Assembly: GCA_016219005.1 (NCBI GenBank)
Contig: JACRCN010000071.1
Location: 28,397 to 92,396 of the forward strand
DNA: 64,000 bases
Source: Deltaproteobacteria bacterium
GTDB taxonomy: Bacteria > Desulfobacterota > Desulfobacteria > Desulfobacterales > SpSt-501
Reading direction: 5' to 3'
Part shown: positions 51,636 through 60,673 of the stretch, piece after piece
How positions within the stretch are numbered: position 1 is the stretch's first letter
Layout of the letters: every line of letters begins with the position of its first letter
The notes under the pieces: generated by a model
Databases searched by the model: none
Told to the model about the DNA's origin: nothing
What the model saw: the letters and a program-made list of their open reading frames with translations, nothing else
Program-made: the position numbers and the translations under genes

Positions 51636-52478
51636 TCAATTCCTGGCGATGCGCCTGAGGATGAAAAACAGGAAAACGCCGGCGGCGACCATGCCCGCGC
51701 AGAGCAATTGCCCCATCGAGAAGAAACCCACGACAAACCCTATGTGTGCGTCCGGTTCCCGATAAAATTCGATGAAAAACCTCACCATGCCATAGCCGAT
51801 CAGGTAGAAGGCCAGCATGGCGCCCTCGGGCGCCCGCACCTTGCGGATGCTCCACATCACGGCGAATAAAAAGATCCCTTCAAAAAACGCCTCGTAGAGC
51901 TGCGAGGGATGGCGCAGGGCCTTTTCCGGAGAGAGCGGAAAGTACATGCCGATCGGCGCCGTGGTGACCCGGCCGTAGAGCTCGCCGTTAATGAAGTTGC
52001 CCAGCCGGCCGAACGTGTAGCCCAGAGGGATGCCCGGAATGTAGAGATCCGCCACGTCACGCAAGCTGATGGAATTCTTTTTTGTGTAGAGCCAGCCCGC
52101 GATAAGAATGCCGATGAGGCCGCCGTGGTAGGACATGCCGGAGATGCCGGTGAAGGTGATGCCGTTTGAAAACTCGAATGGCAGAAAGATTTCAAGCGGG
52201 TGCTTGAAAAAATAGGACAGGTTGTAGAACACCACGTACCCCAGCCGCGCCCCGAGCATCAGCCCGATGATGATCACGGTGGTGAGGTCGTTGATCTGCT
52301 GGCCGGTGACATGAAAGCGGCTCTCATGCTTCAAGCGGTAAATCACCAAACCATAGGTGATGGCGAAGGCCACAATGTACATCAGCCCGTAGTATTGCAG
52401 CTTGAAAGAGCCGATTTGGAAAATGACCGGACTGATATGCTGCGGCAGCTGCTGCCACCAATGCCAGAATTCTCCCAT
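51636..52478 (-). CDS. lgt: prolipoprotein diacylglyceryl transferase
   Basis: A 280-residue membrane enzyme that adds diacylglycerol to the lipobox Cys of prolipoproteins. The family blocks are GISGMSYHGGLIGILIAGW (with the essential His) and PLGYTFGRLGNFINGELYGRVT. About seven helices. It ends 22 bases from the convergent phosphatase. Confidence 0.95.
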   Translation of the reverse strand: MGEFWHWWQQLPQHISPVIFQIGSFKLQYYGLMYIVAFAITYGLVIYRLKHESRFHVTGQQINDLTTVIIIGLMLGARLGYVVFYNLSYFFKHPLEIFLPFEFSNGITFTGISGMSYHGGLIGILIAGWLYTKKNSISLRDVADLYIPGIPLGYTFGRLGNFINGELYGRVTTAPIGMYFPLSPEKALRHPSQLYEAFFEGIFLFAVMWSIRKVRAPEGAMLAFYLIGYGMVRFFIEFYREPDAHIGFVVGFFSMGQLLCAGMVAAGVFLFFILRRIARN

Positions 52479-52631
52479 TGATAAAAACCTTTCTCCCTCC
52501 GGTCTTTCCGTTCGATAGGTGGTGCGATCTTAGTTTGGCGTTCTCAAGATGTCAATCGAGGCTGGACCACCAAAGACGAATGGCGTTCTACCAGCGGTTT
52601 GCCCAGCCAAGGGTCGTCACCAAAAGAAAGC

Positions 52632-52661
52632 TTGACATGATCGTGTCGGGTTGGCTATAGT
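52632..52661 (+). promoter_or_regulatory. sigma-70 promoter of the HMG-CoA lyase-like gene, with palindromes downstream
   Basis: TTGACA (52632-52637), 18 bases, then TATAGT (52656-52661), a near-consensus promoter. Immediately after it are CTACCATGTAG (52666-52676, perfect palindrome) and GCTA-CTAGA-TAGC (52685-52697), placed where a repressor could bind over the start of transcription. Confidence 0.65.
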
Positions 52662-52700
52662 GTGGCTACCATGTAGTTATTTAGGCTACTAGATAGCTTT

Positions 52701-53624
52701 TTGAAAGGAACGCCCATCGCCACCGTTATCCTGGAAGATGAATCCCTGAGAGACGGCCTCCAGTTCGAGCAGAAAATCCTGACACTGGAGGAAAAGCTGT
52801 CGCTCTTTCGCCTGTTGGCCGCCGCCGGCGTGAAGCGTCTTCAGGTGGGGTCTTTTGTCCACCCCAAGGTGGTCCCGCAGATGGCGGATACAGAGGAGTT
52901 CATCCGAGCCGTTCGCGATGAAACCTCTGGGGTTTTCATAACGGCCCTGGTTTTGAACGACAAGGGGCTCGAGCGCGCCCTGAGGTGCGGACTGGGCCAC
53001 TTGAGCATGTCCTCATCGGCTTCCAATTCGCACAGCCTGAAAAACGTTAAACGCACGGCGGATGAGGCGTTTGCCAGCCTGCTCGAGTTGATCCGCCAGG
53101 CTGTGGGGTCCGGGCTGCAGGTGCGCGCGGGCATCCAATGTGCATTCGGCTGCGTGTACGAGGGGGCCGTCGCCGAGGACCGGGTGATCGAAATGGCCGG
53201 CCGTCTTGCGGCAACCGGCGCCAACGAACTCAACCTGGCGGACACCACCGGCATGGCGAACCCGCTGCAGGTGAGGAGGCTCGTCGCCAAAACCCGAAAG
53301 GCGATACCGCACCTTCCGATTTCGATCCACCTGCACGACACGCGCGGCCTCGGCTTAGCCAATATGCTCGCCGCTCATGAAGAAGGCGTAACCATTTTCG
53401 ATGTCTCGGCAGGGGGGCTCGGCGGCTGCCCGTTTGTGAAGGGGGCTTCCGGAAATGTCGCCGCCGAGGATGCCGTCAACCTTTTCGAGCAGATCGGCGT
53501 GGAAACAGGGGTTGATCTGAAGGCGCTCTGCAAGGTGGTGGACCATTACGAGGCGCTGTTGGGCCGCAGACTGCCGGGCCGCATGAACCGGGTGATCAAA
53601 TCCCAGGCAATCGCGTGCGAATGA
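52701..53624 (+). CDS. hydroxymethylglutaryl-CoA lyase-like enzyme
   Basis: A 307-residue DRE-TIM metallolyase: DESLRDGLQ (metal Asp and Arg), NLADTTGMANP, HLHDTRGLGLANMLAA (metal His pair), and GGLGGCPFVKGASGNVAAED with the catalytic Cys. It would cleave HMG-CoA or a related 3-hydroxy-3-methylacyl-CoA. No ATG precedes the conserved start, so TTG at 52701 is proposed. Near-normal length. The neighbouring CoA-transferase remnant and TRAP transporter suggest carboxylate catabolism. Confidence 0.87.
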   Translation: MKGTPIATVILEDESLRDGLQFEQKILTLEEKLSLFRLLAAAGVKRLQVGSFVHPKVVPQMADTEEFIRAVRDETSGVFITALVLNDKGLERALRCGLGHLSMSSSASNSHSLKNVKRTADEAFASLLELIRQAVGSGLQVRAGIQCAFGCVYEGAVAEDRVIEMAGRLAATGANELNLADTTGMANPLQVRRLVAKTRKAIPHLPISIHLHDTRGLGLANMLAAHEEGVTIFDVSAGGLGGCPFVKGASGNVAAEDAVNLFEQIGVETGVDLKALCKVVDHYEALLGRRLPGRMNRVIKSQAIACE

Positions 53625-54182
53625 AGAAGCCGGCCCGCCATACCATCTCCGAAGGTCAGCGTATGGATTTGCATGCCGGGGCCGCCGGCAAAGTCATTCT
53701 GGCCTATTCTTCCGAAGAGATGGTGGCAACCGTTCTGGCAAAAACCGGTTTGCCCAAGCGCACGGCAGCGACGATCACCGGCAAGAATGGGAGATCCTTA
53801 TCGACGAGCGTGAATGGTTCCTGCCGGAGTTGCGCAACCGGCTGGGGAAGCTGAGCAAGGCGGATCTGATGACGGTGGCCGAAAAGGCCGCATCCCCTTT
53901 GCGCCGGTGGCCCGCCCCCAGGACCTGTTCGAGGGCCCGCAGCTGAACCAGTCCGGCAGCCTGGCGGCCACCACGCTGTCCGGCGGCGGCCTCACTAAGC
54001 TGCCCAAAATTCCCTTGAGAATGGATCACTCACCGCTCGACCTGCGGCCGGATCCGCCCGGCATCGGCGAAGGCTCACTCGGCTTCTACAAGGAATGCGG
54101 ATTCTCGGATGCCCAAATCCGCGACCTGGCGAAGGAAGGTGTTGTCGAGCTACCCCGCGAAGAATGGTCGGCCGTGGGATAA
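53622..54182 (+). pseudogene. decayed segment: IclR-regulator fragment joined to CaiB/BaiF CoA-transferase C-terminus
   Basis: Three pieces lie in three frames. First, ISEGQRMDLHAGAAGKVILA and TVLAKTGLPKRTAATIT (about 53648-53775) resemble the effector domain of IclR regulators. Second, from 53776, WEILIDEREWFLPELRNRLG and LSKADLMTVAEKA resemble the C-terminal region of family III CoA-transferases. Third, after a frameshift near 53885-53890, GRIPFAPVARPQDLFEGPQL to the stop at 54182 continues the same CoA-transferase. Neither gene has its catalytic or DNA-binding part. This is a deletion scar of a former catabolic cluster. Confidence 0.75.
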
Positions 54183-54226
54183 AACTGTCAATCAGGGATC
54201 GAACATGATTGCACCGGAGAACGCCC

Positions 54227-55162
54227 ATGCTTACACTCTTTGGTTCGCCTTCGGTGATTGAAACCGAAGTCTTCTCATCCATGCCTCAGTGCTACCGCCG
54301 GACCGGGCAGCGCTCGGCATGGGCCGATTCCAACAAGGGGGGCGGGTCCGTCGACAGCTTCATCGAAGGCCCCGCCTTCGACCGCGACGGCAACCTCTTC
54401 ATCGTTGACATCCCCTTCGGCAGAATTTTTCGCATCTCGACCCAGGGGGATTGGGACCTTGTAGCGGAGTACGACGGCGAGCCCAACGGCCTGAAAATCC
54501 ACAAGGACGGCCTCATTTTCATCGCCGACTACCGCAACGGCCTCATGCAGCTCGACCCCGGCACCGGCCGCGTCACGCCCTATCTCAGCCGGCGTAACTC
54601 TGAAAATTTCAAGGGGCTGAACGATCTGGTGTTCGCATCCAACGGGGACCTCTATTTCACCGACCAGGGTCAGACCGGCCTGCACGACCCGACCGGCCGG
54701 ATCTACCGCCTTGCTCCGAACGGAAGACTCGACTGCCTGATCGCCAATGTGCCCAGCCCCAACGGACTCGTACTGAACTCGGAAGAGACCGTGCTGTATG
54801 TAGCGGCGACCCGTGGCAATGCCGTCTGGCGAATGCCCCTCATGGCGGACGGGAGCGTCTCAAAGGTGGGGCTCTTCTTCCAGTTTTTCGGCAGCAGCGG
54901 GCCGGACGGTCTGGCAATGGATGAAGCCGGCAACCTCGTGGTGGTCCACGCAAGTCTGGGATCAGCATTTGTGCTGAGCAAAAAGGGAGAATTGCTCTAC
55001 CAGATCCGTGCCTGCAGAGGGGGAACCGTTACGAACGTGTCCTACGGCGGCGGAGACCGCAAGAGTCTGTATCTCACCGAATCAGAAACCGGGACCGTTC
55101 TGGTAGCCCGCATGCCGGTGGCGGGCCGGATCATGTATTCTCACATGCAAGCGCTTCCATGA
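54227..55162 (+). CDS. SMP-30/gluconolactonase-like hydrolase
   Basis: A 311-residue six-bladed beta-propeller: EGPAFDRDGNLFIVDIPFGRIFRIS (metal Glu), GLKIHKDGLIFIADYRNGL, LNDLVFASNGDLYFTD (metal Asn/Asp), SPNGLVLNSEETVLYVA and GPDGLAMDEAGNLVVVH. These enzymes hydrolyse lactones or related esters with a divalent metal. ATG at 54227 has CGGAG upstream. It precedes the TAXI-TRAP genes and may process an imported lactone. Confidence 0.88.
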   Translation: MLTLFGSPSVIETEVFSSMPQCYRRTGQRSAWADSNKGGGSVDSFIEGPAFDRDGNLFIVDIPFGRIFRISTQGDWDLVAEYDGEPNGLKIHKDGLIFIADYRNGLMQLDPGTGRVTPYLSRRNSENFKGLNDLVFASNGDLYFTDQGQTGLHDPTGRIYRLAPNGRLDCLIANVPSPNGLVLNSEETVLYVAATRGNAVWRMPLMADGSVSKVGLFFQFFGSSGPDGLAMDEAGNLVVVHASLGSAFVLSKKGELLYQIRACRGGTVTNVSYGGGDRKSLYLTESETGTVLVARMPVAGRIMYSHMQALP

Positions 55163-55201
55163 GAGGCGAACTTCCATGACACCCTGACCAAGGAGGCATT
55201 C

Positions 55202-56212
55202 ATGAAACGAAAACTCTGCATCACGGTTCTCTTGGCTGTTCTGCTGGCTGTCGGCAGCGAGCCGGCATCCGCAAAGGAACTCGTCATCGGTACCATCGGG
55301 CTGACCGGCGACACCTATCAAATGGCCATTGCCTGGTCGAACCTCATACTCAAAAAGGGCGGGGACCTGAAGCTGACCCCCGTGGAAGGCGGCGGCACCA
55401 ACAAAATGATGCGCAGTATAGCTGCCGGCCGAATGGATATCGGCTTCATCGGCGCCCCCCATTACCGCGACGCCGTAGACAAGACCGGCGGCTTTAAGGA
55501 GGAGCCCGACGACATGGTAGCCAAGTACAAGACCATGCAAACGCTTTTTGCCATTCAGACCGGGGGTGCCCAATACGTGACCCGTATGGATTCGAATATC
55601 AAGACCATGACCGACTTCAAGGGCAAGAAGGTCGCCATCGGCGCGCCCGGCGGCAACATGGGTCGCGTCTCCACCATGCTCTTTAAGCTCTACGGGCTGG
55701 ACGCGGAAAAGGGCGACATCAAGGCCCAGTACCTCGAATACGGTGCAGCGCTTGAGGCCTTGGGCAACAACCAGCTCGACGTCGTGGCCGTCTGGGGCGG
55801 GGTCCCCCAGTCCGGCGTCTATAACGCCTCGCGGGCCAACAAGCTGCGCTTCGTGTCGCCGGATGCGGCCAAACTTCCCGGGTTTCAGAAGGCCTTGACG
55901 AACGGAGACTACTACGTGTTCCGCGAGGTGTCTCCGGCAGACATCAAGGCGGCATATGGCGATGCCGTGGCGGGCGATGCGCCGATGCGCCTGTGGACGT
56001 TCCCCATGATGGTCATTGTGAACAAGGGCATGCCGAAAGACACAGCCTACGCGCTCGTCAAGGAGTTCTGGGAGCAGATCGCCGAGGTCAAGGCGAGCAG
56101 CAACACGCTGAGCCTCCTCGATCCGAAGGTCGCCCTGGAGAATGTCTCCGCCGAAGTGCATCCGGGTGCTGCCAGGTATTTCCAAGAGAAAGGGCTGCTG
56201 AAAGCGAAGTGA
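55202..56212 (+). CDS. TAXI-family TRAP transporter substrate-binding protein
   Basis: A 336-residue periplasmic protein with a Sec signal peptide (cleavage near ASAKE). ELVIGTIGLTGDTYQMAIAW is the TAXI-type start, and KVAIGAPGGNMGRVSTMLF contains the G-x-G-S/N ligand region. It delivers substrate to the fused permease encoded 31 bases later. AAGGAGG precedes the ATG. Known ligands in the family include glutamate and C4/C5 carboxylates; not assignable here. Confidence 0.9.
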   Translation: MKRKLCITVLLAVLLAVGSEPASAKELVIGTIGLTGDTYQMAIAWSNLILKKGGDLKLTPVEGGGTNKMMRSIAAGRMDIGFIGAPHYRDAVDKTGGFKEEPDDMVAKYKTMQTLFAIQTGGAQYVTRMDSNIKTMTDFKGKKVAIGAPGGNMGRVSTMLFKLYGLDAEKGDIKAQYLEYGAALEALGNNQLDVVAVWGGVPQSGVYNASRANKLRFVSPDAAKLPGFQKALTNGDYYVFREVSPADIKAAYGDAVAGDAPMRLWTFPMMVIVNKGMPKDTAYALVKEFWEQIAEVKASSNTLSLLDPKVALENVSAEVHPGAARYFQEKGLLKAK

Positions 56213-56243
56213 AGCCATAAGAATTCTTGAAAGGATGCATGCG

Positions 56244-58193
56244 ATGAGCACCGATGTGGATCACGGCACTCCCCCGGCCGGCGCTGCCGCTGCCCCGTCC
56301 CCAATGACTCCAATGGGCCGTTTCTTGTCTACGCTTGGGGCGTCGGCGTGCGCCGGCATTGTTTTTTTCATCGCTTACACCACCCTGGTGGGCAAACAAC
56401 CCGCCTGGGTCCAGCTCGAGGGGGTGCTGACGCTTGCGCTTATCGCCGTGTTTGCTTTCAACCCCGGCTTCAAGAAGGGCGCCCGACAGGCGAATTCCGC
56501 CGAAGCCGCGCTGACGTTCCTTCTAATGGCCGGGGCCCTGTTGACCGGTGCCTACATGATCCAAAACTACCAGGTCATTGCCGCCTTCCGGGAGGGGGTG
56601 CCGAATTCATGGGATATGGCCGTCTACATCGTCGGCACCCTGATCGTTCTCGAAGCCTCCCGCCGCGCCGAGGGCTGGATTCTTCTGGCCGTGGTCCTGG
56701 CCGCCGTGGTTTACATGTTCGCCGGACCCTACCTGCCCGGGATGTTCAACCACCGCGGCATGGACGTGAAGCAAGCCTTTGAGCTGTCATTCAGCCAACA
56801 GGGGATCTTCGGCGTGGCCCTGGACGCGGTGGTCAACATCGTTTACATCTACGTCATCTTCGGCGCCGCCCTGCGCTTGACCGGCGTGGGGGATTTCTTC
56901 GACTGGATCTCGGAGGCGCTCACCAGGAAATACCGCTCGGGCTCGGCCCAGTGCGCGATCATCGCCTCTGCTCTTTTCGGATCCATCAACGGCTCGGCTC
57001 CGGCCAACGTGGTCGCCAACGGCGCCATTACCATCAACATGATGTCCCGCGCCGGCTTCACTCGGGCTTACGCCGGCGCGGTCGAAGCCTCCTCGTCGGT
57101 GGTCGGCCAGATCATGCCCCCGGTCATGGGTGTCGGGGCTTTTATTATGTCCGAGATCACCGGCATCCCTTACGTCAATATCATGCTGGCGGCGATCGTA
57201 CCTTCTTTGGTGTTCATCTTTTCACTGAGCGTGGTGACGGCCATGGAGGCGGAAAAGCTCGGCATCAAAGGCGAAGAGCAGAAAGCGAGGGAACCCTGGA
57301 CGGCACTGCGCATCGCCCAGTTTGCGATCATGACCGTCGGCTTCGGCGTGCTTCTCGTCATGCTGTTCACCGGTTACTCGGTCGACCTCTGCGGTCTGGG
57401 GGCCACCGTCACGGTGATTGGCCTTTCGCTGGTCTTCCCATGGACCCGTCCCAGCCTTGCCAAGCTCAATCAGATTGTGATGGACGGCGGCAAGGAAGGT
57501 TTGTCGGTTACGGTGTCCTGTGCTGCGATCGGCATCATCATCGGCGCGGTGGCGGGAACCGGGCTCGGGGTGAAGATCAGCCAGGGCATTGTAGCCATGG
57601 GCAGTGAGTACCTGGTCCTGGCATTGGTGATGGCCGCCGTGTGCTCGATTCTGCTCGGCATGGGGCTTCCCACGGCCGCCTCCTACCTGATGGTCATCGC
57701 CATCGCCGGCCCGGCCATCATTAAGCTCAACGTGTCCGTATTGGCCACTCATCTTTTCGTCTTCTACTTCGCCGTGATGTCCGCCATAACCCCGCCGGTG
57801 GCGCTGGCGGTTTTCGCTGCGGCTGCCATCGCCCAGGTTCCGGTGATATCCATCGCGCTCATCTCGATGCGCCTGTGCCTGGTGGCCTTCATCCTACCGT
57901 TCATGTGGATTTATCACCCCGAACTGATGCTGCAGAATCTGAGCCTCTCAACGTGGCCCACATTTCTAGGAGCATTTGCAGCGCTGGTTGTGGCGACCGT
58001 AGCGCTGGCGGCCATGCAGGTGGGTCATTGCAAGGGGAGGTTGTCGCTCTTCGAGAGGGTTATGCTGGGAGCTGCAGCAGCCTTGATTTTCTGGCCAGGA
58101 GTCGTGTCGACGGCAGTCGGCTGCGCCTTCACCATCGTCGTACTCGGTCGCAAGCTACTCCGAAACAAAAACCGGGATACGTCGGCGGCCTGA
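56244..58193 (+). CDS. TRAP transporter fused permease (DctQM, TAXI type)
   Basis: A 649-residue membrane protein with about 17 helices, joining a small DctQ-like part (about 20-130) to a DctM domain containing SGSAQCAIIASALFGSINGSAPANV, GQIMPPVMGVGAFIMSEITGI and LLGMGLPTAASYLMV. Uptake is driven by an ion gradient. ATG 56244 is nine bases after AAAGGA; ATG 56235 abuts it. It forms a two-gene transporter unit with the TAXI protein. Confidence 0.93.
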   Translation: MSTDVDHGTPPAGAAAAPSPMTPMGRFLSTLGASACAGIVFFIAYTTLVGKQPAWVQLEGVLTLALIAVFAFNPGFKKGARQANSAEAALTFLLMAGALLTGAYMIQNYQVIAAFREGVPNSWDMAVYIVGTLIVLEASRRAEGWILLAVVLAAVVYMFAGPYLPGMFNHRGMDVKQAFELSFSQQGIFGVALDAVVNIVYIYVIFGAALRLTGVGDFFDWISEALTRKYRSGSAQCAIIASALFGSINGSAPANVVANGAITINMMSRAGFTRAYAGAVEASSSVVGQIMPPVMGVGAFIMSEITGIPYVNIMLAAIVPSLVFIFSLSVVTAMEAEKLGIKGEEQKAREPWTALRIAQFAIMTVGFGVLLVMLFTGYSVDLCGLGATVTVIGLSLVFPWTRPSLAKLNQIVMDGGKEGLSVTVSCAAIGIIIGAVAGTGLGVKISQGIVAMGSEYLVLALVMAAVCSILLGMGLPTAASYLMVIAIAGPAIIKLNVSVLATHLFVFYFAVMSAITPPVALAVFAAAAIAQVPVISIALISMRLCLVAFILPFMWIYHPELMLQNLSLSTWPTFLGAFAALVVATVALAAMQVGHCKGRLSLFERVMLGAAAALIFWPGVVSTAVGCAFTIVVLGRKLLRNKNRDTSAA

Positions 58194-58331
58194 GCGGTCG
58201 GAGGAATTGGGGAGACGACACATGAACCAGTTTGCGGTCGTGGGGATCTGCCGGGTTTTGGGAACCTTGCATCCAGGTTCAAAACACGTTATGGGGAATA
58301 TCAGATCCGAAAGGAATGCCGACGCTCCGTG

Positions 58332-59351
58332 ATGTTCCCCCCAACCATAGCTCGCCTGCTTCCGGTCACGGTCGTGCGTCTCTCCGATAATGCCGTCGAG
58401 ATCCGGTGGAATGAAAACGCCCGTGGCCTCGATCTATCGATTTTCCGCGGAGACTCGCCCGAGTCGATGGAAGTCAATACGCCGCTCGCGCGTGTCACGG
58501 AGGGCAGCTCCGTCGTCATGGCCGGCCTATCGGCCGGCAGCCCCCATTTCTTCAAGCTGGTTTCCTCCGGCGAAGGCTCGTTGATTGTCGGCGAGCGCCG
58601 GCCTCTTGTGGACGGATGTCCTAACCTGCGGGATCTAGGCGGGTACGAGACCACCGACGGGCGGCGGGTGAAGTGGGGCCGGATGTTTAGATCGAGCAAC
58701 CTCGGCCGCTTGACGGACAGAGGTCTCGACCAGATCAAGCGGCTGGGGATCAACCTGGTCTGTGATTTCCGCACCGAGGCCGAGGCCCGGAAACTTCCCA
58801 ACCGGTTTCCGGACTCGGAGGCGGTCGGCTACGTGCGGCTTCCCGTTCAACACGGAGAATTCGAACCCACCTCGGTTTTCGACCGCATCAAAAAAGGCGA
58901 TTGCGACTGGATCTCCGAAGACTTCATGATCCAGGGCTACATCGAGAGCGTGGAGCGCTACGCAACTGTATGGGCGCGCCTCTTCACGCTTCTTTCAGAG
59001 CCTCGGCACCGGCCGCTGCTCTTCCACTGCACCGGCGGCAAGGACCGCACCGGCGCCGCCGCCGCCCTGATCCTTCTCGCCCTGGGCGTGACCACGGAAA
59101 CGGTGGTCGCGGATTATGGCCTGTCCGACGGCTACAACGCCGATGTGCGCAAGGCCATCTATGAGCATCTTCGGCCCTTCGGGGTGGACATCGCGAAAAT
59201 GGAGCCGTATTTCACGGCCCCGGAAAGCCGCATCCGCGCACTGCTCGAGCATGTCGACGCCCGGTATGGCTCCGCCGTCGGCTATCTGGTGCAGCGGGCA
59301 GGGATCAGCGAAAAAACGATTGGGCTTTTGAGGGATGATCTTTTGGAGTAA
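58332..59351 (+). CDS. dual-specificity/tyrosine phosphatase family protein (PTP-like, secreted-type fold in cytoplasm)
   Basis: A 339-residue protein. An N-terminal beta-rich part (about 1-90) precedes a phosphatase domain with NLRDLGGYETTDGRRVKWGRMFRSSNLGRLTD and the P-loop HCTGGKDRTG (C-x5-R; Cys about 233), the pattern of MptpB/LipA-type phosphatases. No signal peptide is visible. Substrates may be phosphoproteins or phosphoinositides. The start at 58332 is chosen over an adjacent GTG; the ribosome site is weak. Confidence 0.87.
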   Translation: MFPPTIARLLPVTVVRLSDNAVEIRWNENARGLDLSIFRGDSPESMEVNTPLARVTEGSSVVMAGLSAGSPHFFKLVSSGEGSLIVGERRPLVDGCPNLRDLGGYETTDGRRVKWGRMFRSSNLGRLTDRGLDQIKRLGINLVCDFRTEAEARKLPNRFPDSEAVGYVRLPVQHGEFEPTSVFDRIKKGDCDWISEDFMIQGYIESVERYATVWARLFTLLSEPRHRPLLFHCTGGKDRTGAAAALILLALGVTTETVVADYGLSDGYNADVRKAIYEHLRPFGVDIAKMEPYFTAPESRIRALLEHVDARYGSAVGYLVQRAGISEKTIGLLRDDLLE

Positions 59352-59388
59352 ATGCCTGGAACTTCCGCCGAAGCCCGAGCCGCAAAAC

Positions 59389-59427
59389 GAAGCGCAACAC
59401 CGGATTTGGGTTCAGTACGAAGCCTTC
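59389..59427 (+). repeat. dispersed repeat, family B, partial copy
   Basis: GAAGCGCAACACCGGATTTG and TACGAAGCC match the right half of family B. It sits between the convergent phosphatase and GGDEF genes. No left half is present. Confidence 0.5.
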
Positions 59428-60492
59428 TCAGGAAGCAAACGGGCCGCTGACCACTCGGTTGCGGCCTTCCTTTTTGGCCTGGTAGAGGAGCTTGTCCGCC
59501 CGGTTGAGGAGGGCTTCGGCTTGGAGGATTTCCGGTGCGGTCTCGGCGCTGAACCCGGTCAGGCCGAAGCTGGCGGTGACGGTGAGTTTTTCCCCCTGGC
59601 ACTCGAACCCCGTGCGGGCGATCTGCGTTCGTAAGCGTTCGGCCAGTCGGTAGGCGTTCTGCAGACTGGTTTCCGGCAGCACCAGCAGGAATTCCTCGCC
59701 GCCGTAGCGGGCAAGCCAGTCCGAGTCCGTGCGGATGAGTTCGTTCACGGATTTCACGAACTCGCGCAGGATTCGGTCGCCGCACTGGTGGCCGTGGGTG
59801 TCGTTGATGGTCTTGAAGTGGTCGAGGTCGCAGAGCGCCAGGGACAGCGCGCGCCGGTAGCGGATGGCCCGGCGGATTTCCCGGGGCAGGTATTCGTTCA
59901 TGTGCCCGCGGTTGTAGCACCCGGTGAGGGCGTCCCGCTGGGACAGGTAGCGGATCTGCTTGTTGGCTTTTTCCAGGGAATCGTTCTTACGCCGCAGCCG
60001 GTCGTAGAGCAGCGAGTTTTCCATGACGAGCGAGCACTGCCGGGCGAGAACCGAGAGCAGGCGCAGGTTTTCCTGGGTTACCAGGCTTTTCTGGAGAGGG
60101 GTGAGTACCATGACCATCCCCAGCGTGCGCTTCGCCGTGGCCAGCGGCAGCATGACGACGGATTGGTCGTGATCGAAGGCGAAGGCCGGGATCAGGGCCG
60201 GCTGCCGACGCCGCACGATCCAGGGGAAGATGCCATACTCGATCTGCGACTCGATCTCCTTCTGGCACACGGGGCCGAGGCTCTCCGGCATGGCATGCGT
60301 GAGGCTGAACTCATGGTTGTCATCCACCATGAACAGGGCGCAGCCTTCGAGTTCGATCAGGGCCTGGACGTCTTCCAGAAAAACGTCCCAGATCTGTTTG
60401 TTGCTGGCCGGAAATTCGATCTTGTCCTGGAATTGGCCCAGTTGCTCGATCTTGTCGACCAGTTGAATGAGCGCGGACTGGTTTTCGTTCAT
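59428..60492 (-). CDS. GAF-GGDEF diguanylate cyclase
   Basis: A 354-residue soluble protein. A GAF domain (about 30-180; QIWDVFLEDVQALIELEGCALFMVDD) precedes a coiled linker and a GGDEF domain (about 190-350; RDALTGCYNRGHMNEYL, GGEEF near 264). GGEEF predicts active synthesis of cyclic di-GMP. The inhibitory-site RxxD appears as TDSD, so product feedback is probably lost. The start at 60492 opens the GAF domain. Divergent from lutA. Confidence 0.9.
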   Translation of the reverse strand: MNENQSALIQLVDKIEQLGQFQDKIEFPASNKQIWDVFLEDVQALIELEGCALFMVDDNHEFSLTHAMPESLGPVCQKEIESQIEYGIFPWIVRRRQPALIPAFAFDHDQSVVMLPLATAKRTLGMVMVLTPLQKSLVTQENLRLLSVLARQCSLVMENSLLYDRLRRKNDSLEKANKQIRYLSQRDALTGCYNRGHMNEYLPREIRRAIRYRRALSLALCDLDHFKTINDTHGHQCGDRILREFVKSVNELIRTDSDWLARYGGEEFLLVLPETSLQNAYRLAERLRTQIARTGFECQGEKLTVTASFGLTGFSAETAPEILQAEALLNRADKLLYQAKKEGRNRVVSGPFAS

Positions 60493-60673
60493 GGTTGTCC
60501 GTCCAAGCGAAATGGTGGTCGTTCGAAGCAGAGCGGCTCTGACAGAATGAATCATATCACAGCGGCCGCCGCCACGAAAGCCTGTGGGTGCCGTGTTCGA
60601 TTGTTGCTGGATTATTTCAGCGAAACGGGTTACATGATGACCGCGCGCTTCACGGTCTGCGGCGCGTGATTCC

